From assembly GCA_965977975.1 (NCBI GenBank), contig CBHCZH010000007.1, positions 1-47,165 on the forward strand: a DNA stretch of 47,165 bases. The letters run 5' to 3'. This document shows, piece after piece, positions 37,561 to 46,773 of this stretch; the first letter of the stretch is position 1; each line of letters begins with the position of its first letter. The position numbers and the translations under genes were made by a program. The notes beneath the pieces were generated by a model. It did no database searches, was not told the origin of the DNA, and saw only the letters and a program-made list of their open reading frames with translations. This DNA is from Croceibacterium_A sp965977975. GTDB lineage: Bacteria; Pseudomonadota; Alphaproteobacteria; Sphingomonadales; Sphingomonadaceae.

Positions 37561-39282
37561 ATGGCCGATGACGCAATGGCACTGTCTCGCCGGTCTTTGC
37601 TCCTGCTTGTGGTCGGCGCGCTGCTGCTGATCGGTGGCCTCGCGACGGCCGCTTTCGTGCAGTCGCCCCGCGGCGTGGCGGTGGAAGAAGTGTACTTCGA
37701 GGGAGGCTCGGGCGCGCGAATGCGGGCCTTGCTGTTCCGCCCCGCCGAGGCCTCGGCGGAACGGCCGGCACCGGCGATCCTGGCCGTCCACGGCTACCTC
37801 AATTCGGCCGAGATGCAGTCGAATTTTGCGATCGAGTACGCCCGCCGGGGCTACGTGGTGCTCGCGCCGGACCAGCGCGGCCACGGCGGGAGCGATCCGA
37901 CCAGCTTCGCCGACGGTTTCGGCGGACCGGACGCCCTGGCGTACTTGCGCTCGCTGCCGTTCGTCGATCGCAACAATATCGGCCTGGAAGGCCACAGCAT
38001 GGGCGGCTGGACCGTGCTCGCCGCCGCCAACGCCCACCCCGACGGCTATCGGGCGATGGTCCTCGAAGGCTCGAGCGTGGGCGCGCCTTTCGCGCCCGAA
38101 GGCGATGCGCGCTTCCCACGCAACCTGCTGGTCGTGTTCGGCCTCTACGACGAGTTCGGCGGGTTCATGTGGGGGCCGGAATCTCCCACCCGCACCGGCG
38201 CGACGGTCAAGGCGAAGGCGCTGTTCAGCACTACCGACCCCGTCGTGCCCGGACGTCTTTACGGAGACCCCGACGCCGGCACCGCGCGGATGCTCGAGAC
38301 CCCGGCGGTGACCCACCCCTGGCTGCACGAATCGCGCGCCGGGATCACGCCTGCGCTGCGGTGGTTCGAGCGCACTCTCGATGGGGAGCGGCCCGTACCC
38401 GTTGCGGACCAGGTCTGGCCGCTCAAGGAGCTTGCCGGCGCGCTTGCCTTCGCGGGCATAGTGCCGTTCTGCCTGGGCCTATTCGGGCTCCTGCTGCGCG
38501 CGCCGGCTTTTGCCCCGCTGAAGCGTGAAGATGGACCGCAGGACACCTCACCCCTCGGCGGACGCGGCTACGCGGCGCTCGCTGCGATGGGGCTGATCCC
38601 GATGCTGAGCTACCTTCCGGTCACGATGGCGGTAGAGTTTCTGGTCCCGGTCAACGCGATCCTCCGGCAGACCTTCACCAATCAGCTTGCAATCTGGGCG
38701 GTCCTGAACGCGCTGCTGTCGTTGGCGGCGACGCGGTTCCTGGACCCCCGGGCGCCGGCGAAGCTGACCCAGCCGGTGCGGTCGCTGGCGCTCGCGCTGG
38801 CGGTCGCCGCCGGCCTCGCCATCGTCATCCTCGTCGCCGACCGGCTCGGTCATGTGAGCCCGCAGTGGTGGATCGTGATCTGGCGCCCGCTCACGCTGGA
38901 GCGGTTGCAGGACTTCCTCGTTTACCTGCCCGCATTCGTGCTGTTCGCCATCGCCACCCTGCGCGCCCTCGACGGATTGGTCCCGCTGGGAGGAGCCGGC
39001 CGCGCCCGGGCCTTCGCGGCCGCATTGGGCGTGCTCGTTGCGCCGTTCACGCTGTTTCTCGCGGTCCAGTACGGCGTTCTCGCGGCCACGGGCGCTCTGT
39101 TGACCCCGACGGAAGGCCTGCGCGTGATCATCGCGATCCTGTTCATCCCGCTCCTGCTCCTGGCGGCGCTCATCGGCTTGGTCACCACTCGAATGACCCG
39201 CAGCGTGCTGCCGGGCGCGTTGCTGTGCGGAATCCTGCTGACCTGGTTCGTGACCGCGACACAGCCGATCGGGGCAGCCTGA
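37561..39282 (+). CDS. Alpha/beta hydrolase fused to a multi-span membrane domain
   Basis: The protein has 573 residues from the ATG at 37561. One N-terminal helix (about 10-33) anchors an alpha/beta hydrolase domain (about 40-275) with AILAVHGYLNS (oxyanion region), VLAPDQRGHGGSDPT and the nucleophile elbow GHSMGG (Ser146). Acid and base candidates lie in FSTTDPVVPG and HPWLHESRAG. From about 285 onward roughly eight hydrophobic helices form a polytopic domain of unknown role. The hydrolase part should face the periplasm if the N-terminal helix is inside-out. Lying among glp genes and sharing promoter motifs with them, it may release glycerol from esters; this is inference. An FrsA/dienelactone-type esterase of another pathway is the alternative. 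It ends 18 bp from the convergent glpR stop. Confidence 0.82.
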   Translation: MADDAMALSRRSLLLLVVGALLLIGGLATAAFVQSPRGVAVEEVYFEGGSGARMRALLFRPAEASAERPAPAILAVHGYLNSAEMQSNFAIEYARRGYVVLAPDQRGHGGSDPTSFADGFGGPDALAYLRSLPFVDRNNIGLEGHSMGGWTVLAAANAHPDGYRAMVLEGSSVGAPFAPEGDARFPRNLLVVFGLYDEFGGFMWGPESPTRTGATVKAKALFSTTDPVVPGRLYGDPDAGTARMLETPAVTHPWLHESRAGITPALRWFERTLDGERPVPVADQVWPLKELAGALAFAGIVPFCLGLFGLLLRAPAFAPLKREDGPQDTSPLGGRGYAALAAMGLIPMLSYLPVTMAVEFLVPVNAILRQTFTNQLAIWAVLNALLSLAATRFLDPRAPAKLTQPVRSLALALAVAAGLAIVILVADRLGHVSPQWWIVIWRPLTLERLQDFLVYLPAFVLFAIATLRALDGLVPLGGAGRARAFAAALGVLVAPFTLFLAVQYGVLAATGALLTPTEGLRVIIAILFIPLLLLAALIGLVTTRMTRSVLPGALLCGILLTWFVTATQPIGAA

Positions 39283-39300
39283 CGGACGGGTTGCGCGAAG

Positions 39301-40080
39301 CTATCCCTCCCCGCAGCCGGCCTCGATCACCTTGACTTCGTGACGCTCGCAAATGGCGCGCAGCGATTCGTCCTTCAGGGAATCGGTCACGAACAGGTCG
39401 ATGTCGCTGAAATGCCCGATCCTGACCGGCGCGGCGCGGCCGATCTTGCTCGAATCCGCAACCAGCAGGACGCACCGCGCGTTGCGGATGATCGTCTGCG
39501 ATACCTGCACTTCGTCGACGTCGTAGTCGAGCAGGGCGCCGTCGGCATCGATGGCGGACGCGCCGATCACCGCATAATCGACCTTGAAGTTGTCGATGAA
39601 CCCCATCGCGAGCGACCCGACGACGGCGCGGTCCTTCTTCCGGACCCGCCCGCCCGCGACGATCGCATTCACCTCCGGAAGCGGCTCGAGAATGTCGATC
39701 ACGTTGAGGTTGTTGGTGATGACCATCAACCCGCGATGGCGATCGAGCCTGCGGGCAACCGCTTCGGTGGTCGTGCCGATGTTGATGAACAGCGAGGAAT
39801 TGTCTGCGATCAGCTCGGCGGCCGCCTTGCCGATGACGTCCTTTGCCTCGCGCGCCGTCCGCTGCCGCGAATCGTGGGAAATGTTGTCGACGCCGGACGG
39901 CGGCACCGCGCCGCCGTACACCCGAACGAGCAGCTTGCGATCCGCCAGGAGATTCAGGTCCTTGCGGATTGTCTGAGGCGTCACGCCGAGCCGATCGACC
40001 AGGTCCTCGACATGGACCTGGCCGGCTTCTCGCAGCAGTTCAAGAATCCGCTGCTGTCGGACGACTACGAGTTCATTCAT
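39301..40080 (-). CDS. glpR: DeoR-family regulator, GlpR-like
   Basis: The protein has 259 residues from the ATG at 40080, which overlaps the end of glpD by 8 bp. The N-terminal helix-turn-helix reads RQQRILELLREAGQVHVEDL and VTPQTIRKDLNLLADRKLLVRVYGGA, the DeoR signature. The sugar-phosphate sensor domain shows FINIGTTTEAVARRL, VITNNLNVI, VAGGRVRKKDRAVVGSLA and LLVADSSKIGR. GlpR proteins repress glycerol genes and respond to glycerol 3-phosphate. Location directly behind glpD supports that assignment; the targets are probably the CGAAA-rich regions upstream of glpD and of the GntR-hydrolase pair. Confidence 0.9.
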   Translation of the reverse strand: MNELVVVRQQRILELLREAGQVHVEDLVDRLGVTPQTIRKDLNLLADRKLLVRVYGGAVPPSGVDNISHDSRQRTAREAKDVIGKAAAELIADNSSLFINIGTTTEAVARRLDRHRGLMVITNNLNVIDILEPLPEVNAIVAGGRVRKKDRAVVGSLAMGFIDNFKVDYAVIGASAIDADGALLDYDVDEVQVSQTIIRNARCVLLVADSSKIGRAAPVRIGHFSDIDLFVTDSLKDESLRAICERHEVKVIEAGCGEG

Positions 40081-41629
40081 CCTGGCTGCCGCTGAACGAA
40101 GCCGCACGGTCGGCAGTGCGGTTCTGAAGGTATGCCGTCAGCCTAGCGGCAACCTCCGGACTAGAGAAGGGGCCCAGTTTGGTCCGCCGGAAGAGGATGT
40201 CCTCGGCCGTCCGCGCGCCTTCGTTGCCCACCAGATAGTCGACTTCCGCGGCGTAGAGGCCCCCGCCGAACTCGGTCCCCAGATCGGCAAGGCTGACGGC
40301 CTCGCCCAGAATATACCGGACGCGCGTGCCATAGGAACGGCACAGGCGGTTCACGAGCTCGGCGGGCAAGCCCGGATGAGATGCCCGCACCGATGCGGTG
40401 AACGTCCCAAGATCGCAGCCTGGCAGGTCGCCGCCGGGCAGCGTCGCGGCCATCGTCCAAGGGCGCGGATCTTCGCCCAGGATCGGCGCCAGGCGCGCGA
40501 GCGCCTCCTCGGCCAGCCGGCGGTAGGTCGTGATCTTGCCGCCGAATACGGTCAGGAGCGGCGCACCTTCGTCACAAGCCAGTACCAGCCGATAGTCGCG
40601 GGTGACTTCGGCAGCATTCTCCGCCGCGTCATCATACAGCGGGCGCACCCCGGCATAACTCCACAGGATGTCGTCGCGGCCGACTTGGGCGTCGAAGTAC
40701 GCCGCGAGGGTGCCCAGCAGGTAGTCGATCTCGGCGTCGCTGATCGCGGTCGTCCCGGGTTCGCCCCGCCAATCCACGTCGGTCGTGCCGACGAGCGTGT
40801 ATTTCCCTTCGTAGGGAATGGCGAACACGATCCGCAGGTCGTCACTCTGCAAGACGTACGCGTGGTCGCCCTGGTAGAGTGCGGGAACCACTATATGACT
40901 GCCTTTGACGAGGCGAACCTTGGCATCGGCCGTGGCCCCCGCGAAAGTACCGAGAACATCGCCGACCCAAGGTCCGGCCGCGTTGACGATCGCGCGGGCG
41001 TGGACCTTTTCCCGACCGAGCCCGCCCTCGATCACAGCCTCCCAGACGCCACTCGCGGGCCGCGCCTGCATGAACCGCGTGCCAGTGCGGATCACGGCTC
41101 CCCTTTCGGCAGCGTCGACCGCATTGAGAATGACGAGCCGGCTGTCGTCGACCCGGCAATCCGAATAGACGAAGCCGTGGCGCAGCCCGCCGCGCAGCGG
41201 CACTCCGAGCGGCGACTTGTCCAACCGCACCGACCGCGACCGCGGAAACGGCTGGCGGCCGCCCAGGTGATCGTAAAGGAACAATCCCAGCCGGACCATC
41301 CACGCGGGGCGCAGGTCGCTCACGTGAGGCAGGACGAAATCGAGCCGCTCGATGATGTGCGGCGCTATGCCGATAAGCCGCTCCCGCTCGATGAGCGCCT
41401 CGCGCACCAGCCGGAACTCGTAATGCTCGAGATAGCGAAGTCCGCCGTGAATGAGCTTCGTGCTGGCCGAGGATGTATGGCTCGCCAGGTCATCCTGCTC
41501 GACGAGCAGCACCGACAGGCCCCGGCCGACGGCGTCGCGCGCGATCCCCACGCCGTTCACGCCGCCGCCGATGACGAGAAGGTCGAACTCGCTTGTTGCA
41601 AGATCGGACTGGTCGTCCCCGATGCGCAT
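40073..41629 (-). CDS. glpD: Glycerol-3-phosphate dehydrogenase GlpD
   Basis: This 518-residue FAD enzyme of the inner membrane face oxidises sn-glycerol 3-phosphate to dihydroxyacetone phosphate and feeds electrons to quinone. The Rossmann motif LLVIGGGVNGVGIARDA opens the protein, followed by SSASTKLIHGGLRYLEHYEF, RAIVNAAGPWVGDV and YTLVGTTDVDWRGEP, with the C-terminal helical domain (SYGTRVRYILGEA, AEDILFRRTKLG). Length fits the family. It is the first gene of glpDR, overlapping glpR, and is expressed from the CGAAA-rich region at 41673-41722. Confidence 0.97.
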   Translation of the reverse strand: MRIGDDQSDLATSEFDLLVIGGGVNGVGIARDAVGRGLSVLLVEQDDLASHTSSASTKLIHGGLRYLEHYEFRLVREALIERERLIGIAPHIIERLDFVLPHVSDLRPAWMVRLGLFLYDHLGGRQPFPRSRSVRLDKSPLGVPLRGGLRHGFVYSDCRVDDSRLVILNAVDAAERGAVIRTGTRFMQARPASGVWEAVIEGGLGREKVHARAIVNAAGPWVGDVLGTFAGATADAKVRLVKGSHIVVPALYQGDHAYVLQSDDLRIVFAIPYEGKYTLVGTTDVDWRGEPGTTAISDAEIDYLLGTLAAYFDAQVGRDDILWSYAGVRPLYDDAAENAAEVTRDYRLVLACDEGAPLLTVFGGKITTYRRLAEEALARLAPILGEDPRPWTMAATLPGGDLPGCDLGTFTASVRASHPGLPAELVNRLCRSYGTRVRYILGEAVSLADLGTEFGGGLYAAEVDYLVGNEGARTAEDILFRRTKLGPFSSPEVAARLTAYLQNRTADRAASFSGSQDE

Positions 41630-41672
41630 TCATCCTCCTGGCCGCCCCCAACTCGCTAGCAGTGGGCGCGAG

Positions 41673-41722
41673 CGAACGAAACGAATTTATCATAGAACGA
41701 AAGATATCGAAACAAAGGCCTT
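41673..41722 (-). promoter_or_regulatory. glpD control region: CGAAA boxes and shared T-rich motif
   Basis: CGAA/CGAAA elements occur at 41673, 41677, 41682, 41698 and 41708, the last two exactly 10 bp apart as in the region at 37464-37474. The copy at 41708 merges with the shared T-rich motif, which reads AAGGCCTTTGTTTCG towards glpD (41708-41722). The area is AT-rich relative to its surroundings and is the likely promoter and GlpR operator of glpDR. The rest of the gap up to the receptor stop at 41855 shows nothing else. Confidence 0.5.
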
Positions 41723-41854
41723 GGAGGCGGACACGGCGGCGCTAGCATTCAAGTGGGCTGACGCACGAGCCGAGGCGGGGCAGCCGATCCGCGCCGAGCA
41801 GCCCCTCCGCCATGCACCGAGCATCCGCGACCCGTGCGGCGCGCCCTCGTGCGA

Positions 41855-44086
41855 TCAGAATTCGTAGTTCAGCGATATCCCCCAGCGGCGCGGATAGGGT
41901 ATCGTGGTGAAGCGCAGCAGGCTGCCGTAGTTGAGCACGGTCCCCGTCTCTTCGGTGTTGTCGTTGAGATTCTTCACCCACAGCGAGACTTCGTAGCCGT
42001 GCTCGCGGTTTTCGTAGGCGATCCGGGCATTCGTCTCCCAGAACGGGTCGGAGGTGGCATTGGGGTCGTTGAATGCCGTGAAGAATTGCTTCGAAACCCG
42101 TACCGCGTCGACGTGGAACGTCAGCATGTCGTCGTCGCCGATCGGCGCTTCGTAATCCGCGACCAGGTTCAGCGTCGCTTTCGGCGCCTCGATCAGCCGG
42201 TTTCCGGCGAGATCCCTCGGCATGTTGTTAACCGGGTCCGGCAGCACCAGCTCCTTGTACTCGGAATCGAGCAGGCCGAGCCCCGCGCTGAGCGAGAGGC
42301 CGTCGACCGGCTCCGCGACCGCTTCGATTTCGAGGCCCTGGATGCGCGCCCGCCCGACGTTGATCAGCTGGGACGCCTGGACTCCGCCGACGTTGACGGC
42401 GTTAAGGAACTGCTGGTTGCGGAAGTCATAGTAGAACGCCGAAGCGTTGAGTTGCAGCCGGCGGTCGAACCATTGCGACTTCAAGCCGATCTCATAGGCA
42501 TCGAGCTGCTCGGGATTGGCGACGTTGAGATCCTGCGGCCGCGCGAGCGCTCCGCCGTTGAAGGCGCTGCTGCGGTAGCCGCGTGCGTACTGCGCGTAGA
42601 CCATCACGTCCGGCGTGAACCGGTAACGCAAACCGATGCGGCCCGTCGGCTTTGTGTCGTCGTACTTCAGCGTCGGCTGAAGCGGGATGCCGGGAAGGAT
42701 AAACGGCGGCAGTGCGGTCCGTACCTGGTAGTCTCTCAGCCGGCCATGGTCGCTGGTCCAGCGGATGCCGCCGTAGGCCTGCGCTCCGTCGGTGATGTCG
42801 AACGTGGCGTCGAAATACGCCGCGTAGGATTTGCGCGACTGATTGTAGGTCTGGTCGAACAGCGCCAGGCCGTTCTGCCGGTAATTGGTCTCGATATCGA
42901 CCTCGTCGTTCGTGTGATAAACGCCGGCGATGAAATTGAACGGGCCGTCGAGGTCGCTCGAAAGCCGCAGGTCCTGGCTCAATTCGTGCTGCTTGGCGAA
43001 AAAGTCGATGAAGAAGAAGTTGGAAATCGATCCGTCGGCATCGACGGTGTTCTTGAAATTGCCGTCGAAATACGAGGTGATCGAGGTGAGGGTGAAGTGG
43101 TCCCCCATGCCGAGGTTCATCGTCAGGTAGCCGCCCGAGCCGTCGGCGATGATTTCCCCGACGTGGTCGTAGGCGCCTTCGTGAACAGAGAAGGGCGCCC
43201 CGGTATAGGGATTGACGCGCGGGTTCACCCCGTTGGCAATCGTGCCGCCCGGTCCCAAGCCATAGGCGATGACGCCGATGTTGGTCGGCGAGCTGTGGCT
43301 GGTGATCAACCGTAAGGTGGCGTCGAAATCACCTGACCGAAACGCGACGGAGCCGCGGATCGCGTAGTTGTTGATCGACGAAAGATCGCGAGCCCCGCTC
43401 ATCTGACTGCGGTTCTCGACCCAGCCATCGCTGCGGCTGATGTTGAACGCGACGCGCGCGGCCAGCGTGTCCTCGACGAGAGGCGCCTCGACGGCGCCCG
43501 TCGCGTGGAAGTAGTGGTTAGTTCCCCCCTCCACGGTGAGGTATCCGCCGGTGTCGAAGCTCGGTGCGCGCGTGATGAAGTTGATCGCGCCGCCCGTGGT
43601 GTTCTTGCCGAACAGCGTCCCCTGCGGTCCGCGGAGCACCTCGACGCGTTCCATGTCGAATATCTGCGGTCCGCCGAGCCATTGGGTGGCGATATAGACT
43701 TCGTCATAGAACACGCCAGTCGGCGAAGTGGCGTTCAGGTTGAATTCCGGCGTAGCAATGCCGCGCATTGCGAACTTGGGCTGATCCTCGTTGCCGAGGT
43801 TCGATACGCGCAGGTTGGCGGTCTGCCGCGCCACTTCGGTGCCGCTGGTGACCTGCATCCGCTCGAGCTTTTCGCCGCTGATCACGGCGATGGAGATCGG
43901 CACTTCCTGCAGCCGCTGCTCACGCTTCTGGGCCGTCACCACGATATCGGGAATGCCGTCGTCGTCCGCGACCGTTTCCTGTCCGTCTTGGGGCTCTCCC
44001 GGCACGTCCTGCCCATGAGCCGCAGCGAGCGGAACGATCGCCGCCGTTGCGAATAGAACCGGCATCAGCCGAACTAGGTTTGCCAT
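41855..44086 (-). CDS. TonB-dependent receptor, upstream of glpDR
   Basis: This is a 743-residue outer-membrane receptor. The ATG at 44086 is chosen for GGGAGGG upstream; a start five codons earlier is possible. The signal peptide is NLVRLMPVLFATAAIVPLAA ending near AHGQDVP. TonB-box and plug motifs are DIVVTAQKREQRLQEVPISI and VEVLRGPQGTLFGKNTTGG; the barrel closes with WGISLNYEF. The plug belongs to the same sphingomonad-type group as the receptor at 31304. The substrate is unknown. The shared T-rich motif and glp neighbours suggest uptake of a glycerol-linked compound. It is transcribed towards glpDR with a 225-bp gap and probably has its own promoter. Confidence 0.92.
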   Translation of the reverse strand: MANLVRLMPVLFATAAIVPLAAAHGQDVPGEPQDGQETVADDDGIPDIVVTAQKREQRLQEVPISIAVISGEKLERMQVTSGTEVARQTANLRVSNLGNEDQPKFAMRGIATPEFNLNATSPTGVFYDEVYIATQWLGGPQIFDMERVEVLRGPQGTLFGKNTTGGAINFITRAPSFDTGGYLTVEGGTNHYFHATGAVEAPLVEDTLAARVAFNISRSDGWVENRSQMSGARDLSSINNYAIRGSVAFRSGDFDATLRLITSHSSPTNIGVIAYGLGPGGTIANGVNPRVNPYTGAPFSVHEGAYDHVGEIIADGSGGYLTMNLGMGDHFTLTSITSYFDGNFKNTVDADGSISNFFFIDFFAKQHELSQDLRLSSDLDGPFNFIAGVYHTNDEVDIETNYRQNGLALFDQTYNQSRKSYAAYFDATFDITDGAQAYGGIRWTSDHGRLRDYQVRTALPPFILPGIPLQPTLKYDDTKPTGRIGLRYRFTPDVMVYAQYARGYRSSAFNGGALARPQDLNVANPEQLDAYEIGLKSQWFDRRLQLNASAFYYDFRNQQFLNAVNVGGVQASQLINVGRARIQGLEIEAVAEPVDGLSLSAGLGLLDSEYKELVLPDPVNNMPRDLAGNRLIEAPKATLNLVADYEAPIGDDDMLTFHVDAVRVSKQFFTAFNDPNATSDPFWETNARIAYENREHGYEVSLWVKNLNDNTEETGTVLNYGSLLRFTTIPYPRRWGISLNYEF

Positions 44087-44370
44087 GGTTCGCCCTCCCA
44101 ATGAAGTGCCTGATGCACCTTTGGGCGGGACGATAATGGGCGGCTGAGGCTAAAACAGAGCCCTATTATGACAGGCCCCCGGCGCGCGTCAGGCAAAAGC
44201 CGTATGAAAATTACCAGCGGGGATCGGCCCTCAAAGGCCCGTTGGACCTCATTTCGACCGTTTGGCTTTGGACGGGCATCAACGGCGATCTGCGGACCCG
44301 AACCATCTACAAGCTAATGCGCTTCTTAAGCATTCTTGGAAAAATCCGGAAGCGTCCGGAAGCATATGGA
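44087..44370. promoter_or_regulatory. Upstream region of receptor 3, with shared motif and inverted repeat
   Basis: This 284-bp gap lies between the receptor start and the tRNA. The shared T-rich motif reads AGGGCTCTGTTTTAGCC towards the receptor (44148-44164, about 62-80 bp upstream of the ATG). A short inverted repeat, GTGC-CTGAT-GCAC, lies at 44106-44118, close enough to the start to be an operator or a leader hairpin. Nothing coding is seen between 44170 and 44370. Confidence 0.4.
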
Positions 44371-44447
44371 TGGTAGCGGATGAGGGACTCGAACCCCCGA
44401 CACGCGGATTATGATTCCGCTGCTCTAACCGGCTGAGCTACTCCGCC
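44371..44447 (-). tRNA. tRNA-Met (anticodon CAT)
   Basis: The cloverleaf folds on the minus strand: acceptor GGCGGAG at the 5' end, D-arm GCTC...GAGC, anticodon stem GCGGA/TCCGC with loop ATCATAA (anticodon CAT), a TTCGAGT loop closed by a GGGGG/CCCTC stem, and an encoded CCA at 44371-44373. CAT anticodons also occur in initiator and lysidine-modified isoleucine tRNAs. The missing initiator-type GGG/CCC anticodon stem pairs argue against initiator, and the overall sequence is closest to the elongator type. The acceptor stem has a G-T pair at the top and an apparent G-A mismatch at its base. Confidence 0.88.
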
Positions 44448-44508
44448 CCATGGGCACCGGAGGCGCGCATGTAAGGCGGGCGGCCCCCATGGTCAACCGC
44501 CCGATTGG

Positions 44509-45480
44509 CTACATCTCGCCGCGCGCTCGCCGGATCGCGAACCAGCGCGCGACATTGGTGTTGTGCTCGGCCAGCGTACCCGCGAACACATGCCCGCCGG
44601 TGCCGTCCGCCACCATGTAGAGCGCGTCGGTCTGGGCCGGATTGAGCACCGCCTCGATCGAAGCGCGGCCCGGATTGGTTATCGGCCCACGCGGCAGGCC
44701 AACCATCGTGTAGGTGTTGTAGCCGTTGACGGCCGCGATCTCCGACTGGCGGATGCGGCGGCCGAGCGGCTTGCCTTTGGTGATCGGGTAGATGATCGTC
44801 GGGTCGGCCTGCAGCAGCATCCCCTGCTTGACCCGGTTCGAGTAGAGCCCGGCGACCATCCGCCGCTCTCGCGCGACGCCGGTTTCCTTCTCGACGATCG
44901 AAGCGAGCGTGACCGCTTCCTCGGGCGTATCGACCGCGATGTCGCGCGCGCGCTTGGGCCACAGCTCGGCGACCGTGTCGCTCATCGCCTTCTGCATCCG
45001 CGCCAGAATCGCCGCACGACTTTCGCCACGTTCGAAATCGTAGCTTTCGGGCAGCACCGAGCCCTCTTCCGGCACCGGAATCGTTCCGGTGAGAAGCGGC
45101 TCGGCCATCAGCCGCTCCCACACCATGATCGAGGGCAGACCTTCGGGAACGGTCACGAAGCGGCGGATCACTTCGCCGTGCTGGAAGGTGTCGAGGATTT
45201 TCGAAGGGCTCGATCGGGCAGGCAGCAGGAACTCGCCGGCCTTGATGGGATCGCCGCTGCCGAGCAGCTTGGCCCACAGCAGGAAGCTGTCGGCCGAGCT
45301 GATCAGCCCTTCGGCCTCGAGCTTGTGCGCAACCGAGGTCAGCGACGAGCCGGATGGGACGACGAAGGCGGTGTCTTCCTTGACTTCCGAAGAACCCCAC
45401 CAGCCCCAGGTCGATGCCACCGCCATGCCGGCAAGCAGGGCAGCGAGCACGATCGCTACGATCCAGCCTTTGCGACTCAT
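44509..45480 (-). CDS. mltG: Endolytic murein transglycosylase MltG
   Basis: The protein has 323 residues from the ATG at 45480; a TTG six codons upstream would overlap fabF and is less likely. A single N-terminal helix (GWIVAIVLAALLAGMAVAS) anchors it in the inner membrane. A LysM-like part (VVPSGSSLTSVAHKLEAEGLI) precedes the YceG catalytic domain, with ASIVEKETG (probable catalytic Glu197), LYSNRVKQGMLLQADPTIIY and YNTYTMVGLPRGPITNPG. It cuts nascent glycan strands and so sets their length. Co-location with fabF and acpP is the common arrangement. Confidence 0.96.
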   Translation of the reverse strand: MSRKGWIVAIVLAALLAGMAVASTWGWWGSSEVKEDTAFVVPSGSSLTSVAHKLEAEGLISSADSFLLWAKLLGSGDPIKAGEFLLPARSSPSKILDTFQHGEVIRRFVTVPEGLPSIMVWERLMAEPLLTGTIPVPEEGSVLPESYDFERGESRAAILARMQKAMSDTVAELWPKRARDIAVDTPEEAVTLASIVEKETGVARERRMVAGLYSNRVKQGMLLQADPTIIYPITKGKPLGRRIRQSEIAAVNGYNTYTMVGLPRGPITNPGRASIEAVLNPAQTDALYMVADGTGGHVFAGTLAEHNTNVARWFAIRRARGEM

Positions 45481-45490
45481 CGGCTTGAAC

Positions 45491-46753
45491 TCAGGCAACC
45501 TGCTTCATGACAAGGCTGGCGTTGGTGCCGCCGAAGCCGAAGCTGTTGTTGAGCACCGCGCGGATCGGCCGCTGCTTGGCCTGGTGCGGCACGAGATCGA
45601 CGCCCTCACAGCCTTCCGAGGGATTGTCGAGGTTGAGCGTCGGCGGCGCGACCTGATCCCGCAACGCGAGGATGCAGAAGATCGATTCGACCGCCCCCGC
45701 TCCGCCGAGCAGGTGGCCGATCGCCGACTTGGTCGAACTCATCGACACCGTCGAGATGGCGTTGCCGAACAATCGCCGCACGGCGCCCAGCTCGAGTTCG
45801 TCGCCGAGCGGCGTCGAGGTGCCATGAGCGTTGATGTAGTCGATGTCCGACGGGCTCACGCCGGCCTTGCGCAGCGCCATTTCCATCGATCGGTACGCGC
45901 CCGAACCCTCCGGATGCGGCGCGGTGACGTGATACGCATCGCCCGAAAGCCCGTAACCCGCGACCTCGGCATATATCTTCGCACCGCGCTTCTTCGCGTG
46001 CTCGTATTCCTCGAGCACGACGACGCCGGCACCCTCCCCCATCACGAAACCGTCGCGGTCGACGTCATAGGGGCGGCTGGCGCGGGCCGGCTCGTCGTTG
46101 AAATTGGTGCTGAGCGCGCGAGCTTGAGCGAACCCGGCAATCCCGATCGGACAGATCGTGGCCTCGGCTCCGCCCGCCAGCATGATGTCGGCATCGCCGT
46201 CCTTGATCATCCGCGCCGCATCGCCGATCGAATGCGCACCCGTCGAACACGCGGTCACGACCGCGTGGTTGGGCCCCATCAGCCCGTACTTGATCGAGAC
46301 CTGGCCGCTGATGAGGTTGATCAGGCGGCCATGCACGAAGTGCGGGCTGACCCGCCCCGGACCCTTCTCGTGCAGCACCAGCGATTCGGTTTCGATTCCC
46401 GGCAACCCGCCGATGCCCGAGCCGATCGAGCAGCCGGCGCGCAGCTTGGTGGCGTCGTCCATGTCGGTGAGACCCGCGTCCTCGATCGCCTGTCCGGCCG
46501 CGTCGAGGCCGAACACGATGAACGGGTCGACCTGGCGCTGGACCTTGTGATCGACTCGTTTGGCCGGATCGAACCCGTATTCGTGGTCGGCCGGCTTGAC
46601 CTCGCAGGCGATGCGGCACTTGAAGTCGCTCGCGTCGAAATGGGTGATCGGCCCGGCGCCGCTCTTGCTCGCGAGGATGTTGGCCCAGGCGGTCTCGACA
46701 TCACCGCCCAAAGGGGTGACGAGGCCCAATCCGGTTACGACCACTCGGCGCAT
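45491..46753 (-). CDS. fabF: 3-oxoacyl-ACP synthase II FabF
   Basis: This 420-residue condensing enzyme of fatty-acid elongation joins malonyl-ACP to acyl-ACP. The catalytic triad is visible: Cys169 in VVTACSTGAHSIG, His in NAHGTSTPLGD, and His in KSAIGHLLGGAG. The N-terminal RRVVVTGLGLVTPLG and C-terminal NNSFGFGGTNASLV are standard. Length is usual. It follows acpP by about 100 bp and precedes mltG by 10 bp, so the three are probably one operon. Confidence 0.97.
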   Translation of the reverse strand: MRRVVVTGLGLVTPLGGDVETAWANILASKSGAGPITHFDASDFKCRIACEVKPADHEYGFDPAKRVDHKVQRQVDPFIVFGLDAAGQAIEDAGLTDMDDATKLRAGCSIGSGIGGLPGIETESLVLHEKGPGRVSPHFVHGRLINLISGQVSIKYGLMGPNHAVVTACSTGAHSIGDAARMIKDGDADIMLAGGAEATICPIGIAGFAQARALSTNFNDEPARASRPYDVDRDGFVMGEGAGVVVLEEYEHAKKRGAKIYAEVAGYGLSGDAYHVTAPHPEGSGAYRSMEMALRKAGVSPSDIDYINAHGTSTPLGDELELGAVRRLFGNAISTVSMSSTKSAIGHLLGGAGAVESIFCILALRDQVAPPTLNLDNPSEGCEGVDLVPHQAKQRPIRAVLNNSFGFGGTNASLVMKQVA

Positions 46754-46773
46754 AATCGTGTCTCCGAAACGAA

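Noticed and set aside
40376..41659. 427-codon plus-strand frame opposite glpD
   Set aside because: Shadow frame; glpD is unmistakable on the other strand.
41834..43315. 493-codon plus-strand frame opposite the third receptor
   Set aside because: Shadow frame rich in Arg and Val with no domain.
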